Shown here piece after piece: positions 9,490 through 19,065 of a stretch of 64,000 bases of DNA. Origin of the DNA: Ignavibacteria bacterium (lineage in GTDB: Bacteria > Bacteroidota > Ignavibacteria > Ch128b); assembly GCA_013177855.1 (NCBI GenBank), contig JABLYA010000006.1, positions 62,001 through 126,000 on the forward strand, written 5' to 3'. The notes under the pieces were generated by a model. It was not told the DNA's origin. It saw only the letters and a list, made by a program, of their open reading frames with translations, and did not search any database. Position numbers and translations under genes: made by a program. How positions within the stretch are numbered: the stretch's first letter is position 1; every line of letters starts with the position of its first letter.

Positions 9490-10905
9490 ATGTATATGTC
9501 AGCAGATAATATTGAAAAAATTATAGATGGTAGAAAACAATATGTATCATTCACAAGTGATGGTGCTTATCCTTTCTTTTTTTCAATTCCTAAAAAAATT
9601 GTAATTTTTGGTGATTGTGCAGATACACACGGTAAAATTGGTTTTATCAGATATCCAAAAGAATATAATGAAATACTAAAAATTCGAGAATGTCAACCTT
9701 TTTTAAAGGGTAGAATATGGATAAATGAAAAAATTATATCATTTTGGAATTACGATTTTGCAGACCTTATAGATATTGAAGAAAAGAAATTAAAATTCGA
9801 AAATATAACTGAAAGTAATACTCTAACATTCATGGAAACAATTAAGATTATTGAAGATTCATTCAATGAATTGGTAGATAATAATAGAAAATTGACAGAT
9901 GAAGAAAAAGAAGATAACCCCAATTTAAGAGGTGAATGGTTATATCACAAAGATAATTCTCATAAAGAAAAATTAGATAAGAAAATACATATAGATAATA
10001 GTTGGTTTATTGATGTACCTGTAAAATGGTTCGGTGATGAAGGTGAAAATTATGAAGTATATGATATTAAATATTCACTTTTACCATTAAATAAATTTAT
10101 AAAAGTGGCTTTAAAAAATATTGATACTATTGGTTCAGAAAAATTAAGAACCATACACTTACTAAATTATAAAGAAAAACAAGAATTGAAAAAGAAAGGT
10201 TGGGGTCGTGGTTGGGGTTCTGATTTAACCGCATGGGATGGTAAAAATCCCCTTTGGTGGAGACAAGTTAAGTATCAAGAAAATATAAATAACAATATGA
10301 TAACAAAATTTAAATTATTTGAAAATCCTGATTATGTTAGTGAATTAGATTTAGGAACACATCAAGGCAGACCATTCGCTGTAAAAGATGGTATAGTAGA
10401 AGTTGGTAATCGTGGTGATTTCCATGAATATGCTGGATTAAGTGGTAATTATTCGGATATTAAATATCCTGGTAGAATATGGATAAAAGAGAAATGTATT
10501 GCTTTTTGGGTTTACCCATCACAAGACGAATTCAAAGATATTATAAATCAATTGGAAAATATATTAAAAATTAAAATATTTAATAATAATTGGTTTGTTG
10601 AAATATATGAAATGAATGATGGTATTGCTGGTATTGATATTGAAGCAGATGATAAATATATGTTTGACGATGCTTATAAAGGTGAAGGTGAATATAAACT
10701 TATACCTGTTGAAGAATATGTTGGCTCAAAAGATGTACCAGAAGAAGAAAGAGTAATTCACTTACTTTCTTGGGCAGAAAAACAAGCACTAAAAGCCAAA
10801 GGTTGGGGGCATGGCTGGGGATCTGATTTGACATCATGGGATTCAAAGAATCCATTGGCATGGCGACAAGCAAAATACCAAGAAAATGTAAAATATAAAA
10901 AATAA
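9490..10905 (+). CDS. Hypothetical protein with tandemly duplicated domain, 471 aa
   Basis: The protein is built from two related halves. Each ends with the same motif, IHLL....K(Q)EL/AL-KxKGWGxGWGSDLT-WD-KNPL-WRQ-KYQEN (about residues 222-262 and 417-466). The second half begins at residue 270 with MITKFKLFENPDY, which looks like the N-terminal tag of other proteins in this window, as if two genes were fused in frame. No enzyme motif is recognised. The Gly/Trp-rich repeat may be a structural module. Monocistronic, with a terminator after the stop. Confidence 0.7.
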   Translation: MYMSADNIEKIIDGRKQYVSFTSDGAYPFFFSIPKKIVIFGDCADTHGKIGFIRYPKEYNEILKIRECQPFLKGRIWINEKIISFWNYDFADLIDIEEKKLKFENITESNTLTFMETIKIIEDSFNELVDNNRKLTDEEKEDNPNLRGEWLYHKDNSHKEKLDKKIHIDNSWFIDVPVKWFGDEGENYEVYDIKYSLLPLNKFIKVALKNIDTIGSEKLRTIHLLNYKEKQELKKKGWGRGWGSDLTAWDGKNPLWWRQVKYQENINNNMITKFKLFENPDYVSELDLGTHQGRPFAVKDGIVEVGNRGDFHEYAGLSGNYSDIKYPGRIWIKEKCIAFWVYPSQDEFKDIINQLENILKIKIFNNNWFVEIYEMNDGIAGIDIEADDKYMFDDAYKGEGEYKLIPVEEYVGSKDVPEEERVIHLLSWAEKQALKAKGWGHGWGSDLTSWDSKNPLAWRQAKYQENVKYKK

Positions 10906-10933
10906 AAAAAAAGACCTCAATGAGGTCTTTTTT
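10906..10933 (+). terminator. Terminator after the duplicated-domain gene
   Basis: Stem AAAGACCTCA/TGAGGTCTTT followed by a T-run, directly after the stop codon. Confidence 0.85.
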
Positions 10934-10987
10934 CATAGAGTGTAGCCTAGCAATGTAAATTATAATATAGATTGAATATATCTAAAT

Positions 10988-11322
10988 TTATTTTCCATTT
11001 AAAATCCTTTTTAATTTTTGTTTTCTCTTTTCCATTTGATATTTTTGTTCCATTTCAACTTCATCTGCATAATTCCAAGAATGATTTACTATTTTTTTAG
11101 AACGATAAAACCATACTGGAGTTCCTAGTTTTGATATAAAATTATTGATTTTAAATGGCGATTTCCACGGCGATGCCTGAAGTACAGAATCAGCAAAAAT
11201 ACTCGTTACAACTACTTCCTCATCGAGCAAAAGATTTTTTTTAGCATTTAATTCTTCTTTTCAGTCTGGTTACATGCTGAAATAACGAATAAAAAAATTA
11301 AAAATAATACAAGAATTCTCAT
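10988..11322 (-). pseudogene. Small lipoprotein split by one frameshift (host-like)
   Basis: The 5' part (ATG at 11320-11322) encodes MRILVLFLIFLFVISACNQ, a lipoprotein signal with its cysteine at residue 17, then stops. The remaining frame continues without interruption to 10988 (KINNFISKLGTPVWFYRSKK, Lys-rich tail). Adding one A near 11260 joins them into a protein of about 111 residues. It starts 2 bp after the end of the UspA gene, so it probably belongs to the same host-type operon. Function unknown. Confidence 0.6.
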
Positions 11323-11323
11323 A

Positions 11324-12184
11324 TTATCGATTCTTTGGAACGATACTCATAACAGGTATATCGGAGTTATGAATAATTTCCTTAGCCAACGAACCCACAA
11401 AATATTTAATAACTTCTGTTTCTTGTTGCGTCACAATCATAATAAGGTCGGCTTCAACTTTGTGCGAAAAATCGAGTAAAGCATTGCACATGTTTTCGTT
11501 ACCCGAATCACTATTAATAAAGTTTTGAGTACATTCCACACCTTGACTCTTAATATAGTTACTAACCTGTTCAAGCTGCATTTTAAGATGATTCATAATA
11601 TATGTATCCGAGGTTGTATTAAGGGTAACAGCATGAACCACAGAATTAAAATATTTAGCAAAGTATATAGCATAGGATACTTTTTCGCGAGTTTCTTTGG
11701 TTAAATCGAGCGGTAAAACTATATTTTTACATCCGGCACGATGATGTTTTCCCTTAATAGTTATAACAGGGAAAGTAGCTTCGCGAACAATTCTAAGTGC
11801 ATTACTACCAATTACTTTTTGTTTAATATCGGTAGAGCTTGAAGTTCCGACAATTAAAAATTTTACCTTTAAGCGTTCGGCTGTATTGATAATAGTTTCG
11901 ACTAATTTACCTTTTTCTACTAATAGAATTACTTTAACTTCCGATTTTTGTTCTATAAAACCAGCAAATTCAGTGAGTTTAATTTTTAGTTTTTCTTCAA
12001 AATCGCTTTGTTCCTTTTTGCTAAACAATCCCCATAAAGCATTATTTTCAGTAATAACGTGCAATATATAAATTTCAGCATTTACCATTCGAGCGATATT
12101 GTACGATTGGTCTAATGCAATCAACGATTGTTCGCCAAAATCAACAGGAACTAAAATTTTATTTTCACGATTTTCCATAACCAT
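11324..12184 (-). CDS. Tandem universal stress protein (UspA family), host-type
   Basis: A 286-residue protein with two UspA domains. Domain 1 (about 6-147) starts KILVPVDFGEQS and has the nucleotide-binding loop in G-T-S-S-S...GSNALRIV; domain 2 (about 153-286) starts KNIVLPLDLTKE and ends VGSLAKEIIHNSDIPVMSIV. Tandem UspA proteins are usual in Bacteroidetes. Base use is visibly less AT-rich than in surrounding phage genes. A TAnnTTTG promoter lies just upstream at 12203-12210, and a Lon fragment precedes it. The gene is probably host-derived. A second start at MENRENK, two codons on, is equally likely. Confidence 0.9.
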   Translation of the reverse strand: MVMENRENKILVPVDFGEQSLIALDQSYNIARMVNAEIYILHVITENNALWGLFSKKEQSDFEEKLKIKLTEFAGFIEQKSEVKVILLVEKGKLVETIINTAERLKVKFLIVGTSSSTDIKQKVIGSNALRIVREATFPVITIKGKHHRAGCKNIVLPLDLTKETREKVSYAIYFAKYFNSVVHAVTLNTTSDTYIMNHLKMQLEQVSNYIKSQGVECTQNFINSDSGNENMCNALLDFSHKVEADLIMIVTQQETEVIKYFVGSLAKEIIHNSDIPVMSIVPKNR

Positions 12185-12202
12185 TTACTTTTTTGCTAAA
12201 TA

Positions 12203-12210
12203 CAAAAGTA
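12203..12210 (-). promoter_or_regulatory. -7 promoter element TACTTTTG before uspA
   Basis: Matches the Bacteroidetes TAnnTTTG consensus and lies about 20 bp before the UspA start codon. A recognisable -33 element was not found. Confidence 0.5.
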
Positions 12211-12247
12211 TAACTTTATTTTGAAAAAAAATCAAATGCCATAAAAA

Positions 12248-12550
12248 TTATTCTATTTTCTTTGGATTCGATACTTTTTCGTTTAATAGAGCGATATTAA
12301 GTACTTCTTGAATGGTTTTAACATAGTGGAAATTCAATCCTTCGAGGTACATTTCTGGTATTTCTTCGATGTGTTTTTTATTTTCAGCTGAAAGTATAAT
12401 TTCCTTAATATTAGCTCTTTTAGCTGCAAGAATTTTTTCTTTTATACCACCAACAGGGAGTACTTTGCCTCTTAAAGTAATTTCACCAGTCATAGCTATA
12501 TGTGAAGCAACCTTGCGTTGTGTAAATGCAGAAGCAATTGCTGAAATCCC
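12248..12550 (-). pseudogene. lon: 3' fragment of lon protease gene (host-derived)
   Basis: The frame encodes the extreme C-terminus of the ATP-dependent protease Lon: ...FTQRKV...AMTGEITLRGKVLPVGGIKEKILAA..., containing the catalytic-site lysine region (GGIKEK). The serine-containing PKDGPSAG block and everything before it are missing. Upstream of about 12550 the same frame continues with unrelated Lys/Asn-rich residues to a stop near 12641, with no start codon. Only about 100 of some 800 residues remain, so this cannot be an active protease. It marks the border of a host-type segment with the UspA and lipoprotein genes downstream. Confidence 0.85.
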
Positions 12551-12898
12551 TATAATCTTAGGTGCTGGTAATAGAAAAGGATTTCTTGTTTGTTTTTGTT
12601 TTGCAATTTTGTTGTTAATAGTTGCAACTAGGTAATCATAATTTTTTGTTTTTAGTTAATAATCAGTGATTTTATTTCATAATACAAATGTACAATAATT
12701 TTTTTTTAATAAAAAAAAGCCAACACATATTTATTTAATTTTTAATAAACAATATGATTTTTCAGTATAAAAACCAATATTACATAAATCTAATTTTATA
12801 AAAAATTTTTTTTAAAGTTTAATTTTTATCTCACTTTTTTTCTAAAATTTTCTTTCTAAAGTACTTTGAAAATGTTTCTAATTTTTGTTGAACTCAAT
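12551..12898. other. AT-rich junction region without a clear gene
   Basis: Holds an unrelated short frame fused in phase to the Lon fragment (to about 12641), a TACATTTG promoter-like element (12685-12692, leftward) and long A/T runs. No complete gene seen. This is probably the border between host-type and phage-type sequence. Confidence 0.4.
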
Positions 12899-13351
12899 TC
12901 ATGAATAAAAATAAGTTTTTGCACCGATTGCTATAAATAATATAATAGACACAAATGCTGTGATTAGCCAAAATGCTAATTTATTTTTATGAATAGGATT
13001 CATTACATCAAAACATATTTCCTCGCCTTTTTTGCTATTGTAGTATAAATTATCATCAACGAAATGTTGTTCAATATCCATACCATATCTCACATAAATA
13101 ATATTTTGAATTTTTTTGTCATTTGTATCTGTGATTTGTTTCATATCTTCCACAATACCACATTTAGTTATCTGATTCTTTTTTGCATTTATTGTGTGTA
13201 TGGCAAAAAAGATTGATATTATAAAAATAATAAATAATATAGGTAATTTCCATTTCCAAATAAATATAAATATTTTCTTAATATAACCTTTAAAATATCT
13301 CCAAATCGGATTTTCCATTATTGCTTCTAATTTTTCTTTTCTATTTTTCAT
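12899..13351 (-). CDS. Predicted membrane protein with two transmembrane segments
   Basis: Basic N-terminus, a transmembrane helix at about residues 35-53 (LPILFIIFIISIFFAIHTI), a loop of about 65 residues with two cysteines (CGIVED and EEICFDV), and a second helix near the C-terminus (LAFWLITAFVSIILFIAIG). The loop would face one side of the inner membrane. A TAATTTTG promoter element lies 25 bp upstream of the start. No family recognised; origin (phage or host) unclear. Confidence 0.65.
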   Translation of the reverse strand: MKNRKEKLEAIMENPIWRYFKGYIKKIFIFIWKWKLPILFIIFIISIFFAIHTINAKKNQITKCGIVEDMKQITDTNDKKIQNIIYVRYGMDIEQHFVDDNLYYNSKKGEEICFDVMNPIHKNKLAFWLITAFVSIILFIAIGAKTYFYS

Positions 13352-13375
13352 TCTCTTTATTTTTTTAATTTACTA

Positions 13376-13383
13376 CAAAATTA
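13376..13383 (-). promoter_or_regulatory. -7 promoter element TAATTTTG
   Basis: TAnnTTTG match about 25 bp upstream of the two-helix membrane protein gene, in the right direction. Confidence 0.4.
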
Positions 13384-13577
13384 CAAAAAATTATTAAATA
13401 AAAAAATCATTCCTTATAAAATTATAACTATATTATTACAAGGTAAATATTATCATATTAATTAAAAAAATATAAAATAATGTAACCTTTTACATTATTC
13501 AAGTTTTTTAATTTATTCAATTTATTTGAGGTTATCTATATTCGATATTATATTGGTAGATTGTTTTATATAATTTT

Positions 13578-16500
13578 TTAATGTATTATTTTTTTAACTA
13601 CTACACTTTTATTGTCACTAAATTTAATTAAATAAAAACCTTTATTTATATCAATTGTTAAACGATAAACTATAGAATCATTTATTTCAAATTGTTGTTT
13701 TGTAATAATATTTCCATTTATATCGGTTAATTCTAACCATAAACGATTACCAGAAATATTATAAATATCAAAGTAAACTTTTGAATCATAACTTTGAAGA
13801 ACTGATACAGAAAGCATTCCTTCTTTATTTGAAGAATTTACTGAAACAATACCCAATTCTTTCAGATATCCATCAAAATCATATTCTATCAACTTATAAT
13901 AATTTATTTCATTTGGTGTATCATAATCAACAAAATTATAAGTTGTTAATTCGTTTGAAAATCCTTTAGATAAAACTTTTCCTATTGTAGTAAAATGATC
14001 CATGTCATATGTGGAACGTTGAATTAAATAATAGTTGCAATTTATCTCCGATGCTGTATGCCAAGTCAGATAAGTGTTATTATCTTTTTTTTCAGCTTTA
14101 AAATCAATTAACTCAACTGGTAGAGGTCCAACAATAGATTTAGCAATAGCAAAATCAGAAAAATTAGTTAGACTTTTTCTTTGTGCGGTTATCCAATCAC
14201 TTCCCATTGATTGATCAGCATTATTATGTGTTCCTTCTGAAACCCAATCAACTGTATTATTTTGACGTTTTATAATTGCATGAGATGTAGCAATTGCACC
14301 AGCATTCGTATGTCCTCTAGAAGTTAAACTAACATCATAATTGTAAGTTCCTCCATTTGGAGTGATGGTCCAAAAACCATAATCAAGCAACTCATTTAAT
14401 ACACTACCATTTACTAATATATTTAAAGGAGTAATATCTATAGAACTTACATGAGGATTAGTAAATTTAGCATCAATATAATTTAAACCTACAGAAGAAT
14501 TAAGTTTAATTGATGATAATTCGTAATAATTTTCTGTTCCAACAGGGAAATTATATGTCCCTGTAGAAGTAACATATCGTCTTAGATTACCATTAATATA
14601 GCTATTTGTTCCAAAACCACTTATAGCAGTAGTTGAGGTATTATTAATAGTTATACGATTAAAACCTGTAACAAGTATTCCACTTAATAAATTCAATAAA
14701 TTATCAACATTAATATTTGCATTAATTGTAAATGTATTTGTATTTGAAATTTTATTTAAGGTTAAATTATAAAAAGTAATATCCGAAGAACTTGTTAAAC
14801 TACTGTTATCATCTAAAATATTAACAACACCATTCGTTGCCGTTAAAGTTCCATTTTGAATAATATTACCATAAACATCCAATCGGCTCGCTGCATTATT
14901 CATTGTAAGTATTCTACCATTTTGTATTTCTATATTATTACATTCTGCACCTGATAAACCTGATGGTGGTGCACCTATAGTAGGTTCATTTGTAACACCT
15001 GTTGAAGGTATCTGAACATTAATGTATTTATCTGGAATTTCTAAATTTTGCCAATTTGCACAATCAAACCAATTTATATTTTTATTACCAACCCAGACAC
15101 CATCTGAATATGAAGAAGGAAGTATAGTATATGTTTGTCCTTGATGAATGTTATTTGCAAAATATGTATTACAATCTATTCTTGAAGACCAATTGGTTGA
15201 AGTATTTAATCGCAATATCCATTCTCTTTTAGTGGCTGGTGTAGTAGGTCCAGTATATTCAATGAAATCGGTAGCCACACCAGGCATCATATTAAAACAT
15301 TCCATAAATTCAATTAATCCTGAATGCTGAGTTGAGCTTGCAAATGAAGTCCAACTTGAATTTGTATTAAACGCATATAAATAAACTCCTGGTGTATAAA
15401 TTGCATCATGACTTCCATTACTTGTTCCTTTATTCCAAGTTCCTCCTTGCATAAAATATAATTGATCACCTCCACTATTTAATACACAAGTTGTTCCTGC
15501 CCAACCAATATTTGTAAATGTCCAATTATTATCCGGATATATTCCTTCAAAATACGGAGAACTGTTATGTAATTTTATAGTAATAACTGTTCCTGCGTTT
15601 ATTGTACTAGTTGTTCTTGTTATTTGATATGTGCCTTCAGAATTACCCCATTTATTTGCAATTGTTCTTTCATATCCATTATCAGTAATTATAAACACAT
15701 CTCCCGGTTGAATATCCTTAAATATCATAAAACTTATTTGATCATCACCAGATCCATCACCCTGACAATTTGTATTTGAACAAATAGAAATTACTGCAAA
15801 ATCACCTGGTTGAAAAGCCGTTGCTAAATAAATATCATATGTTAAGCTTATTGCAGAAGTTAAACCAGTACTACTTGCTGTCATTGTTAAACCTGTTCCT
15901 ATAACTGTATGAACAATTCCTGAAAAAGTTGCAACACCTGATGAAGCAATTGCAGTCAAAGGACTACCTGTCATCGTTCCTGTACTTGTTAATGAAACTG
16001 TACCTGAAAAACCTTTATCAATATTTCCACATATATCAGTAGCAGATACAGTAACATTTGGTGTCATGGTTGAACCTAGCGGAGTAGATATGGGTTGCTG
16101 TGTAAAAACTAATTGACTTGCCACAATATCTATTTCATTTCTTGGTGCAGTACTTGAAGAAGAAGCTGCAGTAAAGCTGGATTTCTGAGAACTGGTTGTA
16201 GAACTAGCGGTTGTAAAATTTGTATTTGATATACTAAATCTAAAATAATCACCATCGTCATTTCCAGAACCTAAAGGACAACGAACCGTCAGTCGAACAG
16301 TTATGGTTTTACTGTTATTATCTGGTACTATAATATTTAAACTGCTAAAATTGGCTTGTGAGTTTGTAAGGTTGGCATTTCCGTATTGTAACGACCCCAC
16401 ATTAGTAGATCCATCAAATAAATCAATCGATTCAATAGCAGTTGACCAGTCTAAACCTGAAGAATTAAGGTTAGAAATAATGATTCCAGTAACTATTGTA

Positions 16501-17846
16501 GGTAAATTATCTACATCACCCGAATCCCCGCCATCACGAATAGTAAATTGCCATACCTGAGTTCCTTGTACAGAAGTTAATGGACCAGGTGTATTAATAA
16601 TAGAAGAAACAGAAGTCGATTCTGAACCAGAAACAGAAATTACATCCGAAGAATTAGATGCTGTTACAGTTCCATTGCAAGTAATTGTTTTTGTAGTAGC
16701 ATTTGTTGCCGTACAGTTTATTACTTCTGAATTATATGTACCTATAGGCAGACCGGCTTTTAATCTAACATAGATAGTGGTGGATGATAATGTGCCTGAA
16801 GTAGGAGTAAGTGTTAACGAACTTCCAAAACCTGAGCCACTTGAAGTTGATATTTCATAATCAGTTGGAGCCGTTAAACTGACATTTGAAATTAAATTTG
16901 TTCCTGATATAGTAAACGTTTGATTTGATGATGGTCCTGTCGTTACAATATATGAAAAACTTGTTAATGTTGTTGGCGAAACAGTTAATGTTGGGGTAAA
17001 AACTGTCCCACTACAACTTACATTTTTTGTCGTTGCTCCAGTGCTTGTACAACTAATATTCTCACTATTGTAATTTCCTGCTGAAAGTCCAGATTTTAAA
17101 CGTACATAAATTGTGGTATTTGGAACATTTCCTCCAGATTGGTTTAGTGTTATTGAACTCGGATTTGAAATAAAACCACTACCTGAAGTTGTAGATATTT
17201 CATAGTCTGTTGGAGGTGTCAAAACTATGTCATTTGTTAAATTGGAACCTGAAATTGTAAATGTTTGTTCTGCTGAAGGACCTGCACCAAAATTATAATT
17301 TAAAGAGGTTAAAGAGGTTGGAGAAATAGTAATAGTAGGAACAGGAGAATATGGTGAGATCAAAATATCATCTATATAAACTGTTGCAGCCGTTCTATAA
17401 AATTGAACAAGAACATTTGAAGCACTTGTATTAATTATTGCAGTTTTTAATACAGGTGAGCCTGTCGTTAATGAAAAAGGTGAGCCTGTCGCTGGATTCC
17501 AAGTACTTCCTCCATCAGTTGAATAATTAACCTGAACGCTACCTGATGTTGTGCTGCTTGAAGCGTAAAAAGTAACTGTTGAAACACCTCCCGATGGAAT
17601 ATTAGGTGAAGTTATTTGTGCACCAGTTTGACTTCTTAATTGGCAAGAATATGTTCCCGAATTAACGCCTGTTGTTCCTCTAATTACTCCATTTGCCTGT
17701 CCTGTCCATGTTCCTGAAGCTAAAATATAGGAAGTAACAGATGAATATGATGTTGGCAAACCAGTTTCAAATCCCTCGCTAATTTGACATACTGATTTAT
17801 TAAAAATAAATATCAAAACAAAACAATATTTTAAAATTTTCATCAT
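13578..17846 (-). CDS. Type IX secretion system (T9SS) cargo protein with Ig-like repeats, 1422 aa
   Basis: A secreted Bacteroidetes protein. Signal peptide at residues 1-20 (MMKILKYCFVLIFIFNKSVC). Next comes a jelly-roll-like domain (about 25-165, ending TVYIDDILIS) and two Ig-like repeats (about 170-280 and 285-395) sharing SPTTLTSF..., TFTISG-NL, TDYEIST-SGSGF and TTIYVRLK. A bacterial Ig-like domain (about 575-670) and a GDDQISF domain follow. The C-terminus (about 1260-1422) has the PVELIDFKAEK linker and a type A sorting domain ending GFYLIKFSDNKSVVVKKI. The host T9SS would export it and anchor it on the cell surface or release it; adhesion or degradation of a polymer is possible. Such a protein is unexpected in a phage genome. 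Confidence 0.9.
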   Translation of the reverse strand: MMKILKYCFVLIFIFNKSVCQISEGFETGLPTSYSSVTSYILASGTWTGQANGVIRGTTGVNSGTYSCQLRSQTGAQITSPNIPSGGVSTVTFYASSSTTSGSVQVNYSTDGGSTWNPATGSPFSLTTGSPVLKTAIINTSASNVLVQFYRTAATVYIDDILISPYSPVPTITISPTSLTSLNYNFGAGPSAEQTFTISGSNLTNDIVLTPPTDYEISTTSGSGFISNPSSITLNQSGGNVPNTTIYVRLKSGLSAGNYNSENISCTSTGATTKNVSCSGTVFTPTLTVSPTTLTSFSYIVTTGPSSNQTFTISGTNLISNVSLTAPTDYEISTSSGSGFGSSLTLTPTSGTLSSTTIYVRLKAGLPIGTYNSEVINCTATNATTKTITCNGTVTASNSSDVISVSGSESTSVSSIINTPGPLTSVQGTQVWQFTIRDGGDSGDVDNLPTIVTGIIISNLNSSGLDWSTAIESIDLFDGSTNVGSLQYGNANLTNSQANFSSLNIIVPDNNSKTITVRLTVRCPLGSGNDDGDYFRFSISNTNFTTASSTTSSQKSSFTAASSSSTAPRNEIDIVASQLVFTQQPISTPLGSTMTPNVTVSATDICGNIDKGFSGTVSLTSTGTMTGSPLTAIASSGVATFSGIVHTVIGTGLTMTASSTGLTSAISLTYDIYLATAFQPGDFAVISICSNTNCQGDGSGDDQISFMIFKDIQPGDVFIITDNGYERTIANKWGNSEGTYQITRTTSTINAGTVITIKLHNSSPYFEGIYPDNNWTFTNIGWAGTTCVLNSGGDQLYFMQGGTWNKGTSNGSHDAIYTPGVYLYAFNTNSSWTSFASSTQHSGLIEFMECFNMMPGVATDFIEYTGPTTPATKREWILRLNTSTNWSSRIDCNTYFANNIHQGQTYTILPSSYSDGVWVGNKNINWFDCANWQNLEIPDKYINVQIPSTGVTNEPTIGAPPSGLSGAECNNIEIQNGRILTMNNAASRLDVYGNIIQNGTLTATNGVVNILDDNSSLTSSSDITFYNLTLNKISNTNTFTINANINVDNLLNLLSGILVTGFNRITINNTSTTAISGFGTNSYINGNLRRYVTSTGTYNFPVGTENYYELSSIKLNSSVGLNYIDAKFTNPHVSSIDITPLNILVNGSVLNELLDYGFWTITPNGGTYNYDVSLTSRGHTNAGAIATSHAIIKRQNNTVDWVSEGTHNNADQSMGSDWITAQRKSLTNFSDFAIAKSIVGPLPVELIDFKAEKKDNNTYLTWHTASEINCNYYLIQRSTYDMDHFTTIGKVLSKGFSNELTTYNFVDYDTPNEINYYKLIEYDFDGYLKELGIVSVNSSNKEGMLSVSVLQSYDSKVYFDIYNISGNRLWLELTDINGNIITKQQFEINDSIVYRLTIDINKGFYLIKFSDNKSVVVKKIIH

Positions 17847-17963
17847 ATATATTTAAACGTTTAAAACAACCAAAAAGTTTAATTTTACATCAATGTTGTC
17901 ATACTGACAATCGGTTTAAGTCGTTTTTAAAAATTCTTTTATTTTGCGTATGATTTGTTATAA

Positions 17964-18131
17964 TTAGTTACACTTTTGTATATTATCTTTCTCTATCGTA
18001 TTTAAAATATCTTCGTGTGTAATATAAATTACATTATATTCACCACATATTTTAACTGATATATAATTAAAGTATCCATATAATTCTGCTAACTTTATAG
18101 CCTTTAACATTAATTGGCTATTAATCTCCAT
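17964..18131 (-). CDS. Hypothetical small protein, 55 aa
   Basis: Short leftward frame, ATG at 18129-18131, product MEINSQLMLKAIKLAELYGY... rich in Ile and Tyr with a helix-strand pattern. It fills the space between the T9SS gene and the M15 peptidase, and its size and direction fit the small phage genes around it. No family recognised. Confidence 0.45.
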   Translation of the reverse strand: MEINSQLMLKAIKLAELYGYFNYISVKICGEYNVIYITHEDILNTIEKDNIQKCN

Positions 18132-18201
18132 TTTATATATTAATTTAAATATAAAGTTTTATTGCAATCAAAAATAATTTTGTTTTTTATAGTTATAAAT
18201 T

Positions 18202-18234
18202 AAAAAAGTCCAATAATTTTTATTGGACTTTTTT
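18202..18234 (-). terminator. Terminator after the M15 peptidase gene
   Basis: Long perfect stem AAAAAAGTCCAATAA/TTATTGGACTTTTTT with a 3-nt loop, 18 bp past the peptidase stop codon. Confidence 0.9.
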
Positions 18235-18251
18235 AATTTATTAAAAATGTT

Positions 18252-18719
18252 TTAAAATTTCACATATACAGTTTTACCATCAACCATCTTTGATCTTAAT
18301 GTTTCTTTTCTATTTTTTCCTTCATTATATGAAAAATGAACCCAATCAGGATTATTATCATTTCCAAACTCCCATATAAGTTGGTCAAATTCTAAATTAT
18401 CCAATATATAATGAAACATTTCTTTATTGGTTTTATAACCATAAGTGTCATCAATATCAAATGCGGCACCATTATTGGCTAAATGTTGTGATGAATTGGC
18501 TCCACCAATCTTCTTATTTAATTTATCTGATCTAAAACAAGATGAAATGTAAATAGGTCCACCTACCCATTCTCTTAATGGTTCAAAAATTTTATCAGCT
18601 GCTAATTTAATATTAGACAATTGTTTTTCGTTTGGTGTATTGTCAATATTGTTTTTAATAGCAGTTTGGCTATAAGTTACTTCTTTATAAGTTAAATGCT
18701 TTGAAATATTTTCTGGCAT
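18252..18719 (-). CDS. M15-family D-Ala-D-Ala peptidase, probable endolysin
   Basis: A 155-residue protein matching the Peptidase_M15_3 fold: PIYISSCFRS, the zinc-binding S-Q-H-L-A-x-x-G-A-A-F-D-I-D block, and the second metal motif WVHFSYN near the C-terminus. Such enzymes cut the peptide cross-bridge of peptidoglycan. No signal peptide is present, so export would need the holin encoded at 26.2 kb on the other strand. It closes the leftward structural cluster and is followed by a strong terminator. A virion-associated wall-cutting role is a possible alternative. Confidence 0.88.
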   Translation of the reverse strand: MPENISKHLTYKEVTYSQTAIKNNIDNTPNEKQLSNIKLAADKIFEPLREWVGGPIYISSCFRSDKLNKKIGGANSSQHLANNGAAFDIDDTYGYKTNKEMFHYILDNLEFDQLIWEFGNDNNPDWVHFSYNEGKNRKETLRSKMVDGKTVYVKF

Positions 18720-18735
18720 ATTTGTTAATTATTTT

Positions 18736-19047
18736 TTACATAAATTCTAATGGAAAATTGGTTACACAAGCTTTAATATAATCAATAAATTCTTCATCAA
18801 GTTCACCGTCAGCGATTAATTCATCAATATTGTTTTCATCTATGTAACCTTCATATGTCCATAATACATCATTATCTATATCTATTAATTTCCACTCAGT
18901 TGTTTGAGATGATTCTGGTTGATTATAACATTCTATACGATCAATACCATCTGGGTTTTGATCAAAATAGTATGTGTACAAAATAGATACACTTGATATT
19001 CTTGGTTCATCACCATATCCTTCATTAAATTTTTTCATGTGTTTCAT
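18736..19047 (-). CDS. Hypothetical acidic protein with capsid-targeting-like N-terminus, 103 aa
   Basis: Start taken at ATG 19047 (MKHMKKFNEGYGDEP); a TTG three codons upstream is less likely. The N-terminal K-K-F-N-E pattern resembles the tag shared by neighbouring genes. The rest is acidic (IDENNIDELIADGELDEEF) with no known motif. It lies between the repeat protein and the peptidase in one leftward unit. Function unknown. Confidence 0.6.
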   Translation of the reverse strand: MKHMKKFNEGYGDEPRISSVSILYTYYFDQNPDGIDRIECYNQPESSQTTEWKLIDIDNDVLWTYEGYIDENNIDELIADGELDEEFIDYIKACVTNFPLEFM

Positions 19048-19065
19048 TTTTATCAAATTTATTTT

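Noticed and set aside
13781-16560. Rightward open frames inside the T9SS gene
   Set aside because: They lie fully opposite a 1422-codon gene with clear domains; no motifs or starts of their own.
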